A DNA stretch of 64,000 bases, taken from positions 868,001 through 932,000 of the forward strand of contig NZ_CP141285.1 of the NCBI RefSeq assembly GCF_035319885.1, read 5' to 3'. This document shows, piece after piece, positions 45,719 through 53,412 of the stretch. The notes below the pieces were generated by a model. The model was not told where the DNA came from, searched no databases, and worked only from the letters and a program-made list of their open reading frames with translations. The position numbers and the translations under genes are program-made. Position 1 is the stretch's first letter; the number at the start of each line of letters is the position of its first letter. This DNA comes from Altererythrobacter sp. H2. GTDB lineage: Bacteria > Pseudomonadota > Alphaproteobacteria > Sphingomonadales > Sphingomonadaceae.

Positions 45719-45765
45719 GCGAGGAGGAACTGGCCGACTGGTTCCGCCAGCGGATCAGGGCCTGA
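45367..45765 (+). CDS. doc: Doc-type (death-on-curing) Fic-fold toxin
   Basis: 132 residues with the Fic/Doc motif HPFVDGNKRTA (catalytic His, nucleotide-binding loop). YVWIATEVALAAHAEQL and LHSAMARPRN match the Doc N-terminal part. Doc enzymes phosphorylate EF-Tu in the P1 prototype. Start ATG 45367 or 45379. The antitoxin-like frame lies immediately upstream and overlaps it out of frame. Confidence 0.87.
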   Translation: MSGSMSGRYVWIATEVALAAHAEQLAEHGGAEGVRDEGMLHSAMARPRNPADCGEPDMASLAAAYAYGIARNHPFVDGNKRTAAVVSETFLMLNGHVLEASDAELVVAVVALAAGELSEEELADWFRQRIRA

Positions 45766-45811
45766 CCCAATCCACTTTCCTACACGCGCCAAATCTGCCT
45801 TATCCTCTCCG

Positions 45812-46543
45812 ATGAGCCAGACACCCGATCCCGCCCGCCCCGAACGCTTCCACACCGCCGCTTCCGCGCGCGCCGCTCACCCTCAACCCCCTGAACCACC
45901 CGGCCCCGCCCGACACGACGGCTGGACCCGCACCCGGCAGGCCGCGTTCCTGCGTGCGCTGTCGGCCACCCATTCGGTGGCGGAGGCGGCGCGCAGTGTG
46001 GGGATGAGCCGCCAGTCGGCCTATCGCCTGCGCAGCAAGCTGAAGGGCCAGGCGTTCGATCTGGCGTGGGAGGTGGCCTTCCACCACAGTTTCGACGTGC
46101 TCGCCCACGCCGCGCTCGACCGGGCGCTCAACGGGGTGGAGGTGCCGGTCTATTACAAGGGCGAGCTGGTCGGCAGCTATCGCCGTTTCGACGAGCGGCT
46201 GACGGTGGCGCTGATGAACCGGGTGACGCTGGGCGGGGTGCCGCTGCTGGGCCGGCTGGGCCCCCATGCCGAGCGCCAGGCGCGCGATTTCGAGACGCTG
46301 CTGGGCCGGGTCGAAAGCGGGGAGCCCGTGGCGCTGGGCCTGCCGGGGCCGGGCGATCCGGGCGAACTGGAATCGATCCTGGCCGGAACCAGCGCCGTAC
46401 CCGCGTTCAGCGCCGCCGGGCGCAGCTCTCAGGCAGGTGCATCGCCAAGCGCATTTTCGCCCCGGCCGCCGTGTCCGTCCGCGCTCTCCGATGCGGAGAT
46501 TATCGAGGCTTTACAGGACTTTTATGACGAGCGGGAAGGGTGA
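45812..46543 (+). CDS. HTH protein of unknown role
   Basis: 243 residues. After a Pro/Ala-rich leader, residues about 40-75 form a helix-turn-helix: RQAAFLRALSATHSVAEAARSVGMSRQSAYRLRSKL, similar to terminase-small-subunit or resolvase-type HTH. A middle part describes VPVYYKGELVGSYRRFDERLTVALMNR, as seen in small conserved sphingomonad proteins. An acidic tail ends EALQDFYDEREG. No phage genes are nearby. A perfect palindrome overlaps its stop. Confidence 0.7.
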   Translation: MSQTPDPARPERFHTAASARAAHPQPPEPPGPARHDGWTRTRQAAFLRALSATHSVAEAARSVGMSRQSAYRLRSKLKGQAFDLAWEVAFHHSFDVLAHAALDRALNGVEVPVYYKGELVGSYRRFDERLTVALMNRVTLGGVPLLGRLGPHAERQARDFETLLGRVESGEPVALGLPGPGDPGELESILAGTSAVPAFSAAGRSSQAGASPSAFSPRPPCPSALSDAEIIEALQDFYDEREG

Positions 46544-46555
46544 CACGGTGTCACC
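46539..46555. promoter_or_regulatory. Palindrome overlapping the HTH gene stop
   Basis: GGTGACAC-G-GTGTCACC is a perfect inverted repeat with 8-nt arms; the stop codon TGA lies inside it. It is followed by TTTGTCACCC, a partial third copy of the half-site. It may be an operator for a dimeric protein or a weak hairpin terminator. Confidence 0.4.
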
Positions 46556-46610
46556 TTTGTCACCCGCCCTGTCATTTACCTTCTCGCACGGGCCGCCGCT
46601 CACCCGCAGC

Positions 46611-46745
46611 TCAGTTGCGGGTCATGTGCTCCAGCCCCTTGATCCCGCCGGGCTTGAGGCTGGGCTGCGAGGCGTTGGTCTTGGGGCCTTTTTCCGCCTT
46701 GGGCTTGCGCACTTCGCGGTTCGACTTCTTCTGGCTCTTGGCCAT
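46611..46745 (-). CDS. 44-residue basic protein
   Basis: From ATG 46745: MAKSQKKSNREVRKPKAEK at the N-terminus, then a Pro/Ser-rich middle and an end GIKGLEHMTRN. Small Lys/Arg-rich proteins starting MAKSQxxSNxExRKPK are common across alphaproteobacteria and often annotated hypothetical. Function unknown; may bind nucleic acid. Confidence 0.65.
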   Translation of the reverse strand: MAKSQKKSNREVRKPKAEKGPKTNASQPSLKPGGIKGLEHMTRN

Positions 46746-47121
46746 GGCGCGGCTCCTCGCGAGCAGGATGCCCGGAGCGCAGGCTTGCGCCTTCGCCGGG
46801 GGAATGTCGAACGAATACGGCCCCGGTACTCGTGGCGGCACTGGTGGTTTGGCATCAGGTTACGGGGCAGGCTGGCCCGGTGGCGGGGCAGAGCGAGCGC
46901 GGCCGCAAGAGCAATGATTAGGTGATCGGGTAATGCTGTGCTATAGCGATGCCGCTGACGTCGAAATGTGCGACGGACTTCGAGATTTGACTTGTCGCCG
47001 CTTGCTGCTTGCAGCCCCGGCGTTAACCAGACGACGACTTCCTTTCATCTGACGATTTGACGCACGACCCCTGCCGCACTTTCGCGGTGGGGCAAACAAA
47101 CGTTTCTTGAAAGGAAACATC
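46746..47121. other. Intergenic region containing the cspA leader
   Basis: No gene is supported in this 376-bp gap. The left part is GC-rich with no coding signal. The right part (about 46930-47121) becomes more AT-rich and probably holds the cspA promoter and a long untranslated leader, with a hairpin at 47068-47092. Confidence 0.5.
47068..47092 (+). promoter_or_regulatory. Stem-loop in the cspA 5' leader
   Basis: CCCC-TG-CCGC (47068-47077) can pair with GCGG-T-GGGG (47084-47092) around an ACTTTC loop. It is 30 bp before the cspA ATG and may be a temperature-responsive leader structure as known for other cspA mRNAs. No test was made here. Confidence 0.4.
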
Positions 47122-47331
47122 ATGGCCAAGACTGGCACCGTAAAGTTCTTCAACGCCGACAAGGGCTATGGTTTCATCCAGCCCGACGATGGTTCGGCTG
47201 ACAGCTTCGTGCATATCTCTGCCGTCCAGGCAGCCGGCATGCACTCGCTCGATAAGGACCAGCGCCTTAACTACGAAGTCGAGCAGGGCCGCAACGGCAA
47301 GGAAAGCGCCGTAAACCTCTCGGCCGCCTGA
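47122..47331 (+). CDS. cspA: Cold-shock protein CspA family
   Basis: 69 residues, single cold-shock domain. GTVKFFNADKGYGFIQPDDG is RNP1 and DSFVHISAV RNP2. It binds single-stranded RNA as a chaperone. The GAAAGGAAAC ribosome site before ATG 47122 fixes the start. Likely cold-regulated through its leader. Confidence 0.95.
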   Translation: MAKTGTVKFFNADKGYGFIQPDDGSADSFVHISAVQAAGMHSLDKDQRLNYEVEQGRNGKESAVNLSAA

Positions 47332-47343
47332 TCGGCGCATTTC

Positions 47344-47393
47344 GCCCCGCGCGCCAGCCTCGCCTCAGGGCCGGGCGGGCGCGCGGGGCACTT
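47344..47393 (+). terminator. Candidate terminator after cspA
   Basis: GCCCCGCGCGCC (47344-47355) and GGCGCGCGGGGC (47378-47389) form a perfect 12-bp stem with a 22-nt loop, followed by only a short ACTTT. A long GC stem with a weak T-tract, so termination may be partial. Confidence 0.55.
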
Positions 47394-47431
47394 TGCCTCC
47401 ATCCCGGAGGCCTGCCAGGGAGCGCGACCGC

Positions 47432-47653
47432 ATGAGCCAGACTTACGAATTCTATGCCGAGCGGGTCCGCGAAGCGACCGCTGCTGCTGACGCCGCCACC
47501 CTCGACAATGTGCGTGACCGCGCGCTGCGCTCTGCCGCCACCTGGAGCACGCTGGCCGACCAGGCCCGCGCCGTCACCGAACAGCGCGTCAAGACCGAAC
47601 GTGAAAAGGCCGCCCTGCGCGCCGAAGAAGCCCGGCTCGCCGCCGAGGCCTGA
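47432..47653 (+). CDS. Small helical hypothetical protein
   Basis: 73 residues, Ala/Glu/Arg-rich and helical throughout (YEFYAERVREATAAADAATLDNVRDRALRSAATW). Start ATG 47432. It lies 100 bp after cspA, an order often seen in sphingomonads as I recall. Possibly coiled coil. Function unknown. Confidence 0.65.
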   Translation: MSQTYEFYAERVREATAAADAATLDNVRDRALRSAATWSTLADQARAVTEQRVKTEREKAALRAEEARLAAEA

Positions 47654-47735
47654 GGCAGCCTTCACGCTGCGCAGCGCGCTGGCGACACGGGAAAATGCGG
47701 CTATAGGCAGGCATTATCGCCCGTGAGGACCATCG

Positions 47736-48641
47736 ATGCCCAGCCTGTCAGCCCGCCTCGTCAACCTCGCCCTGCCGCTGCTCGGCATCAGGCGTTTCTT
47801 CGCCGAGCCAGAGCGGCTTGACCAACGGATCGCGCAGCTGCGGAAGCAGAAGCCCTTGCGCCCCAGGGCCAAATGGCACCGCGATTTCACTATCGTCGAG
47901 GACACTGCGCGCGGCTATCCGGTGGTAACGATCACGCCGAAAAGCAGCGCAGCCAGCGCGCCGCACCTGCTCTATCTCCACGGCGGCGGCTATGTGATGG
48001 ATATCGCCGCCGTTCACTGGGACACCGTGCTGCGCCTGTGCGCCATGACCGGCGCCAGCGCGACCGTGCCGGTCTATCCGCTCGCCCCGGAGCACAAGGC
48101 GGATGAGGTGCTGGGCGCGATGCAATCGCTCTACCTCGAACTGGCGACTACCCATGGGGCAGACCGGATCACGGTCATGGGTGACAGCGCTGGTGGCGGG
48201 ATGAGCCTGGCGCTGGCGCAGATGCTCAAGGCAGAAGGCGGCCCGCTGCCGGGCAAGCTGGTGCTGTGGTCGCCATGGGTCGATGCAACGGCGAGTGATC
48301 CGGCCCAGCGCATGGTCGAGCCGAAAGACCGGATGCTGGCTATCAGCGGCTTGCTCGCCTGCGGGGAGCGCTATGCGGGCGATCTGCCGCTGGACGACCC
48401 GAAGGTCAGCCCGCTGTTCGGCCCGCTCGAAGGCTTGCCGCCGATGGCGATCTTCTCCGGCACCAGCGATATCCTGGTCGTTGACGGGCGGCGGTTGGCG
48501 GAAAAGCTGCGCGCAACCGGCGCTCCGCACGAATTTCACGAATATCCCGGCATGTTCCACGTCTGGATGCTGCTGCCGGTTCCCGAAGGAAAGCGGGCGC
48601 TGAGCCAGACCGCAGACTTTATCCGGGCCGGAGCCAGGTGA
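47736..48641 (+). CDS. Alpha/beta hydrolase, HSL family
   Basis: 301 residues. YLHGGGYVM is the oxyanion HGGG motif and GDSAGGGMSL the nucleophile elbow of hormone-sensitive-lipase-type esterases. The triad is completed by Asp in SGTSDILVVDG and His in GMFHVW. A carboxylesterase acting on short acyl esters is likely; the natural substrate is unknown. Its stop overlaps the next ATG (TGATG). Confidence 0.87.
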   Translation: MPSLSARLVNLALPLLGIRRFFAEPERLDQRIAQLRKQKPLRPRAKWHRDFTIVEDTARGYPVVTITPKSSAASAPHLLYLHGGGYVMDIAAVHWDTVLRLCAMTGASATVPVYPLAPEHKADEVLGAMQSLYLELATTHGADRITVMGDSAGGGMSLALAQMLKAEGGPLPGKLVLWSPWVDATASDPAQRMVEPKDRMLAISGLLACGERYAGDLPLDDPKVSPLFGPLEGLPPMAIFSGTSDILVVDGRRLAEKLRATGAPHEFHEYPGMFHVWMLLPVPEGKRALSQTADFIRAGAR

Positions 48642-49099
48642 TGCGGCAGGTTCCGGTAACACCGCGCTGGCTGGGCCTTGCGGGCGTGCTCCCGGCGCTG
48701 GCGTGCCTCGCCCTGGCATGGATCGGCGAGGAGGCCTGGGTCGATAGCGCGCGGATCGCCGGCGGGCTCTATGCCGGCCTGATCCTGTCGTTTCTTGGCG
48801 GGACATGGTGGGGCATTGCCGCCGCTGCGCCCGCCGCCCAGGGCCGCGGCGTGCTCGGCTGGGTCTGGGTGGCGGCCGTGACCCCCAGCCTGATCGCCCT
48901 TGCCGCAGGTTTGTGGTGGCTGACAGATCCCGCCCGTCCGCAGCCCGCGCTGGCGATGCTGGCCTTCGCCATTCTGTCCAGTCCGCTGGTCGACCTGCGG
49001 CTCAAGGGCATGGCACTGGCGCCGCGCTGGTGGATGGCGCTGCGCTGGCCGCTCAGCTTCCTGCTGGGGCTTGCCACGCTGGGCCTTGCTGTCCGATAG
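48641..49099 (+). CDS. DUF3429 membrane protein
   Basis: 152 residues with four to five hydrophobic segments: RWLGLAGVLPALACLAL, ILSFLGGTWWGIA, VTPSLIALAAGLWWL, RWPLSFLLGLATLGLA. FLGGTWWG is the DUF3429 hallmark. ATG 48641 is preferred over the GTG at 48638. Coupled to the hydrolase upstream. Confidence 0.82.
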   Translation: MRQVPVTPRWLGLAGVLPALACLALAWIGEEAWVDSARIAGGLYAGLILSFLGGTWWGIAAAAPAAQGRGVLGWVWVAAVTPSLIALAAGLWWLTDPARPQPALAMLAFAILSSPLVDLRLKGMALAPRWWMALRWPLSFLLGLATLGLAVR

Positions 49100-49106
49100 A
49101 GGCCGC

Positions 49107-49535
49107 ATGACCATTCGCCATTTCCCCCTCCTTGCCGCGCTCCTGTTGCCTCTCGCCGCCTGCCAGTCGCCCGACGAGAACGGGCGGTCGACGCAGGCGT
49201 TCGCCGAAATTGCTGACAGCGAGACAATCCGCTTCACCGGCACCGAGCCGTTCTGGGGCGGCAGTGCAGCAGGCGATACGCTCATCTATTCCACTCCGGA
49301 GAACCCTGACGGAACGACCATTGCCGTCACCCGGTTTGCGGGCAACAGCGGGCTGGGTCTGTCTGGCGCGCTGGACGGGAAGCCGTTCGACATGGTGGTG
49401 ACGGCGGGCACCTGTTCCGATGGCATGTCCGACCGGGAGTACCCCTTCACCGTTACGCTGGAGATTGGCGAGGACAGCCGGTTCGGTTGCGCCTGGACCG
49501 ACAGCCGCCCCTTCAGCGGGCCGGAAAACCCCTGA
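49107..49535 (+). CDS. Lipoprotein, COG3650-like
   Basis: 142 residues. A lipoprotein signal (FPLLAALLLPLAACQS) precedes a small beta-sandwich with GTEPFWGGSAAGDTLIYSTPENP, TAGTCSDGMSDREYPFTV and FGCAW; the two Cys may form a disulfide. The pattern fits COG3650 predicted membrane proteins. It follows DUF3429 by 7 bp. Confidence 0.7.
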   Translation: MTIRHFPLLAALLLPLAACQSPDENGRSTQAFAEIADSETIRFTGTEPFWGGSAAGDTLIYSTPENPDGTTIAVTRFAGNSGLGLSGALDGKPFDMVVTAGTCSDGMSDREYPFTVTLEIGEDSRFGCAWTDSRPFSGPENP

Positions 49536-49614
49536 GCTCACTGCTGTTTGCGCTAGGTGGCGATTGTCTTGCCAGCGCCTATCCTTGTGCCGGAATATCG
49601 GGAGGAAAAACACC

Positions 49615-50019
49615 ATGAGCCAGACCGGAGGCTGCCTGTGCGGCGCAGTGCGTTACGAACTCAAGGCTGAGCCGGTGATGCAGGCGATCTGCCACTGCAA
49701 GAACTGCCAGCGCCAGGCGGGCAGCGTGCTCTCGGTCCTGATTGGCGTGCCGCGCGACGGTATCACGATCAAGGGTGAGACCACGACATACGAGGACAGC
49801 GGCGAAAGCGGACTGAAGGTATGGCGCAAGTTCTGCCCGACCTGCGGTTCGCCCCTGTTCACCGATGCCGAAAGCGCGCCGCAGCTGTGGTTCGTCAAGG
49901 CCGGCACGCTGGACGATACCAGCTGGCTCAAGCCGCAGATCCAGTTCTGGACCAAGAGCCGCCAAGCCTGGATGCCTGAATGCGAGGATATCCCGGCGAT
50001 GGCGGAAAACCCGGCCTAA
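49615..50019 (+). CDS. GFA family protein (glutathione-dependent formaldehyde-activating-like)
   Basis: 134 residues. Zinc ligands are in GGCLCGAVRYE, ICHCKNCQR and FCPTCGSPL, the full GFA set. The GGAGG ribosome site precedes ATG 49615. GFA proteins bind glutathione adducts; the substrate here is unknown. It converges with the DUF962 gene (4-bp overlap). Confidence 0.92.
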   Translation: MSQTGGCLCGAVRYELKAEPVMQAICHCKNCQRQAGSVLSVLIGVPRDGITIKGETTTYEDSGESGLKVWRKFCPTCGSPLFTDAESAPQLWFVKAGTLDDTSWLKPQIQFWTKSRQAWMPECEDIPAMAENPA

Positions 50020-50342
50020 GAGGTCACCCCGGCACGCTCCAGCTCGGGGCGGATCCGGCCAGTCAGCCACAGCCACCACATGCGGAAGTCGGCCGCCAGC
50101 GACCAGAGCGGATAAGTGAAAGTCGCCGGACGGTTCTTCTCGACCCCGAAATGCGCCGCCCAGGCAAAGAAGTAACCCGCCAGCGGCATGGCGGCGAGCC
50201 ATACCCCGCTGGCTGTCACAAGCGCATAGGCCGCCAGTGTCACGACAAGCGTCGTGCCGAGATAATGCAGCGCGCGGGTGGCAGGCCGCGAATGCTCGCG
50301 CAGGTAAAACGGCCAGAACTCGGCAAAGGTAGTGTAGGTCAT
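50016..50342 (-). CDS. DUF962/Mpo1-like membrane protein
   Basis: 108 residues. TFAEFWPFYLREHSRPATRALHYLGTTL is the Mpo1/DUF962 signature with conserved His, and membrane segments follow (WLAAMPLAGYFFAW). GHFGVEKNRPATF-like AHFGVEKNRPATF is typical. In yeast, Mpo1 is a dioxygenase in phytosphingosine alpha-oxidation, which is notable for a sphingolipid-making order. Confidence 0.85.
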   Translation of the reverse strand: MTYTTFAEFWPFYLREHSRPATRALHYLGTTLVVTLAAYALVTASGVWLAAMPLAGYFFAWAAHFGVEKNRPATFTYPLWSLAADFRMWWLWLTGRIRPELERAGVTS

Positions 50343-50423
50343 CGACCCGATGATGACCTATCGGCTGACTTCCCGTCAAGCTGCCGGTTGATGGGTTCGG
50401 GCAGGGCATGGTAGCCTGCGTCC

Positions 50424-50810
50424 ATGAATGACCAGGATGATCCGCATCTGGCAGAGCCGCCGACCTTGGCCGACGCCATCGAGGAACACCGCGCTCGCGA
50501 GGCGTTCGGCATTACCACCAACAGCGCCGGAACCTGGCTGCCCGAGGCGAGCTATCGCCCGGTTCCGATTGTCTGGTTCGCGGCGGCCTGGTTCATGCAG
50601 ATGTTCATGCTTGCCGTGCTCTATCTGCTGCTGGCCTCGGAGGCGGCAATCCTCACCGCCGGTGCCACCGCCCTGTCGAGCTGGCTGATCGGCCGCTGGA
50701 CCTGGGCGCGCGGCATGGCGCAGGCCGGGCGCGGCTGGCGCGCGGTCACGATAGGCGCACTCGCCTTTGCTTGGGCATGGACCGCCCTGCTGGCCTTCGC
50801 CAGCCGCTGA
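50424..50810 (+). CDS. Hypothetical membrane protein
   Basis: 128 residues. An acidic N-terminus (LAEPPTLADAIEEHRAREAFG), then three hydrophobic segments (VWFAAAWFMQMFMLAVLYLLLA, AAILTAGATALSSWLIG, AVTIGALAFAWAWTALLAF). Not recognised. Convergent with the S41 protease gene 6 bp away. Confidence 0.65.
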   Translation: MNDQDDPHLAEPPTLADAIEEHRAREAFGITTNSAGTWLPEASYRPVPIVWFAAAWFMQMFMLAVLYLLLASEAAILTAGATALSSWLIGRWTWARGMAQAGRGWRAVTIGALAFAWAWTALLAFASR

Positions 50811-50816
50811 ACGCGC

Positions 50817-52277
50817 TCAGAAGAAGCCGGGAACCTCGCGCTGGGCCGGGGAGGGACGCTGCGGTGTCAGCGGCTCGCGACCACCGCTCACCCCGCGTTG
50901 CCGCTCGGCAGAGGCGACGGCGTTTTCTCCATTGGCCGAAATCGGGCTGCAGACCGAGGCGCCGCTGCGCAGGAATGCCAGCGCCTGCGCAATAGAGGCT
51001 TCGCGCGGGTCTCCGAGGGGCGTGAAAATGTCATCCGCTGCACGGCAGGTGTTGGGGAACACGCTGGCAAGGCCCGTGTAGTAATCCCCCTGGCCGCTCG
51101 CATTCTCGGTCCGGAAAGCGACGACCCGGAAACGGTCATCGCATTCGGCGCGGTCAAACGCGAACTGGCCGACCGGCTTGCCGAAGGTGTTGGTGCCGAC
51201 CAGCGCGGTGTTGCTCCCGAGATAGGGAATGAAAGCATTGGCCACCAGTTCGCTCGCCGAAGCGCTGCTGCGGGTCCCGATAAACGCGATCTTGGTGGCC
51301 GCAATCGCCTGTGCCTGAGTGCCGACGCGGTCGGTCTCGTTCTCGCTGGCCTTGCTGGCGCGAAGGGTGGTGCGGCTGAAAACCTCGCCGACCCGGTTAG
51401 CCGCCATCAGGTCACCCATCAGCTCGGCAATTCGCACGAGGCCGCCGCCGTTGTAGCGATAGTCGATGATCAGCTCGGTTATGCCTTGCTGGCGGAACTG
51501 CTCGAAGGCGGCACGCAGGTCCTGCTCGGCGGAATCGACGATGAAGGTGCGCAGGTTGATGTAGCCGACCTTCTTGCCGTTATCGTCGAGCACTTTCGCG
51601 CCATAACGGTCAGACATCGGATCGAGCGCGAAATCGGCTTTCGCCACGGTGACTTGCCGCTCGGTGCCATTGACGTCGCGGATGCGGAACACCCGCTGGA
51701 GGCCGGCAGTGGAGGGGCCGAGTGCCTCGATGACAGCACCGGGCCCGCCAGCAGTCATCAGGCTGGTAACGGTCTGCAGGTTGCTGGCTGTGGTCCCGAT
51801 GGCGAGCAATTCGGTGCCGCGGTCGAACCCTTGCGGGAAGGCGGGGCCGGTTTCGAAGGATTCCAGCACGAACACCCGGTTGTTGGTCGTGTCATAGGCC
51901 AGGCGGATGCCGAACCCGGCGCTGGACCCCGAATTGATCAGGGCGTTCTCTTCGGCAATCGAGGTCATGTAGGTGAAGAACCGGTCACGCGACTGGGCCC
52001 GGGCCGGGGCAACCAGCGCGTCGATATAGCCGTCAATATTGTTGAAGTTGGCCTTGTTGACCGTGTTGTCGACCAGGTCGGGGAACAGGTACCATTCGTC
52101 AACCACCGCCTTCACGAAGTCCTGCCGCGCAGAGAGCGAGCAGGTTGACGTGGGCGGTGGGGGCGTCGGGTTGGTTCCGCCGGTCGGCGGCGGCGAACTT
52201 CCGCCGCCCCCCCCGCCGCCACAGGCGACCAGAACAAGCGACATGGCAAGGGCGATGGAATTGCGTGCGACACCCAT
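50817..52277 (-). CDS. S41 family peptidase lipoprotein
   Basis: 486 residues. Lipoprotein signal (SIALAMSLVLVACGGG) and a Gly/Pro-rich linker, then a PDZ-like part (GFDRGTELLAIGTTASNLQTV) and the tail-specific protease domain. RYNGGGLVRIAELMG, the nucleophile Ser in GTRSSASASELVANAF and Lys in NTFGKPVGQFAF form the Ser-Lys dyad. Envelope protein quality control or processing. ATG 52277 is chosen because it begins the signal. Confidence 0.9.
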   Translation of the reverse strand: MGVARNSIALAMSLVLVACGGGGGGGSSPPPTGGTNPTPPPPTSTCSLSARQDFVKAVVDEWYLFPDLVDNTVNKANFNNIDGYIDALVAPARAQSRDRFFTYMTSIAEENALINSGSSAGFGIRLAYDTTNNRVFVLESFETGPAFPQGFDRGTELLAIGTTASNLQTVTSLMTAGGPGAVIEALGPSTAGLQRVFRIRDVNGTERQVTVAKADFALDPMSDRYGAKVLDDNGKKVGYINLRTFIVDSAEQDLRAAFEQFRQQGITELIIDYRYNGGGLVRIAELMGDLMAANRVGEVFSRTTLRASKASENETDRVGTQAQAIAATKIAFIGTRSSASASELVANAFIPYLGSNTALVGTNTFGKPVGQFAFDRAECDDRFRVVAFRTENASGQGDYYTGLASVFPNTCRAADDIFTPLGDPREASIAQALAFLRSGASVCSPISANGENAVASAERQRGVSGGREPLTPQRPSPAQREVPGFF

Positions 52278-52531
52278 GGGCGTGGTGCTCCGTATAGCTG
52301 TTACGACCCGGCCGATCACCTGCAGATCACGGCTCTGTGGACGCACGATGCCGCCTTTATCGAGGGGCGGCAAGCCGTCGTCTGTGACCGGAAGGTCCGG
52401 ATTCGCGGAAAAAGCATCACCTCGTCGCGTAATTTTCTTTCGCAGCGGTGGAAAACCTGCTTGCGTTGGCCTTGCACCCCTCGCAGGCGAGGGAGTGACG
52501 CCCTAGTCTCCTGCCCTGTTTTGGTGAGAGG

Positions 52532-53134
52532 ATGCCGTTGTCTGATTCTGCCCCCCAGTGGCTGCTTGAGGCCCTGCCTGCCGTTTCCGGCGGACATGCT
52601 GCGTTGGCGGTTGCGCAGCTCGCCGAGGCTGGAATGCTCGGCAAGGGCGGCTTCGCGCTGACCAGCCCGGCCTTTGCCAATGGCGAGCCGCTCGATCCCA
52701 GCTTCACGGCTGACGAAGAGGACTCCGTCGCGCCGCCGCTCGAATGGTCGGCACCGCCTTCCGGCACTCAGGAGCTGGCCCTGATCGTGGAAGACCCGGC
52801 CGGCCGTGGGGGCGAAGCGACCTGCCACTGGCTGGTGTGGGGTCTTGCCGGCCAGCGCGGCAAGCTGCTCGAAGGCGAGGTTCCACCCCGGGTGGGCAAG
52901 AACGCCAAACGCAATTCCGAGTGGCTCCTGCCGGAGCCCCCGCATGACGATCCGCCCCATTCATACGTATTCCAGCTCTTCGCACTGGACTTGCCGCTCA
53001 CCTTGATGCCGGGTGCAAGTCGCGGGGATCTTGTCTCGGCCCTCAAGGGCCACGTACTCGCTGCCGCCCTGCTCACCGCGACTTATGCGCGTGAGGAGGA
53101 AGGCGAGGACTGGGACGGGGAAGATTTGGAATAA
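52532..53134 (+). CDS. YbhB/YbcL (PEBP) family protein
   Basis: 200 residues. FALTSPAFANGEPLDPSFTADEEDSVAPPLEWSAPPSGTQELALIVEDPAG and CHWLVWGL are the PEBP ligand-site blocks, though DP of the usual DPDAP is DPAG here. PHSYVFQLFALD follows. An acidic tail ends the protein. An N-terminal helical extension of about 40 residues precedes the domain. SWIB follows after 24 bp. Confidence 0.87.
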   Translation: MPLSDSAPQWLLEALPAVSGGHAALAVAQLAEAGMLGKGGFALTSPAFANGEPLDPSFTADEEDSVAPPLEWSAPPSGTQELALIVEDPAGRGGEATCHWLVWGLAGQRGKLLEGEVPPRVGKNAKRNSEWLLPEPPHDDPPHSYVFQLFALDLPLTLMPGASRGDLVSALKGHVLAAALLTATYAREEEGEDWDGEDLE

Positions 53135-53158
53135 CCAGACTACGAAAGGAACAATACT

Positions 53159-53407
53159 ATGGCTGGCAATAACGCACTCCAGAAACCGGTCACTCTGACC
53201 GCCGATCTCGAAGCAGTGGTGGGCAAGGGTCCGATGACCCGCGCTCAGGTGACGTCCAAGGTGTGGGAATACATCAAGGCCAATGACCTGCAGGACACCA
53301 AGGACAAGCGCCAGATCAATCCCGATGCCAAGCTCGGCGCGGTGATTGGCAAGGACCAGATCTCGATGTTCAAGATGACCGCTGCGGTTTCCAAGCACCT
53401 CAGCTGA
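53159..53407 (+). CDS. SWIB/MDM2 domain protein
   Basis: 82 residues, one SWIB/MDM2 domain: KGPMTRAQVTSKVWEYIKANDLQDTKDKRQINPD is characteristic. Strong GAAAGGAAC ribosome site. Stand-alone SWIB proteins occur in chlamydiae and several Proteobacteria and may act with DNA topology proteins. No known partner is adjacent. Confidence 0.93.
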   Translation: MAGNNALQKPVTLTADLEAVVGKGPMTRAQVTSKVWEYIKANDLQDTKDKRQINPDAKLGAVIGKDQISMFKMTAAVSKHLS

Positions 53408-53412
53408 TTGTC

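Noticed and set aside
45812-46543. Phage terminase small subunit
   Set aside because: The HTH resembles it, but no large terminase or other phage gene is present, so it is annotated only as an HTH protein.
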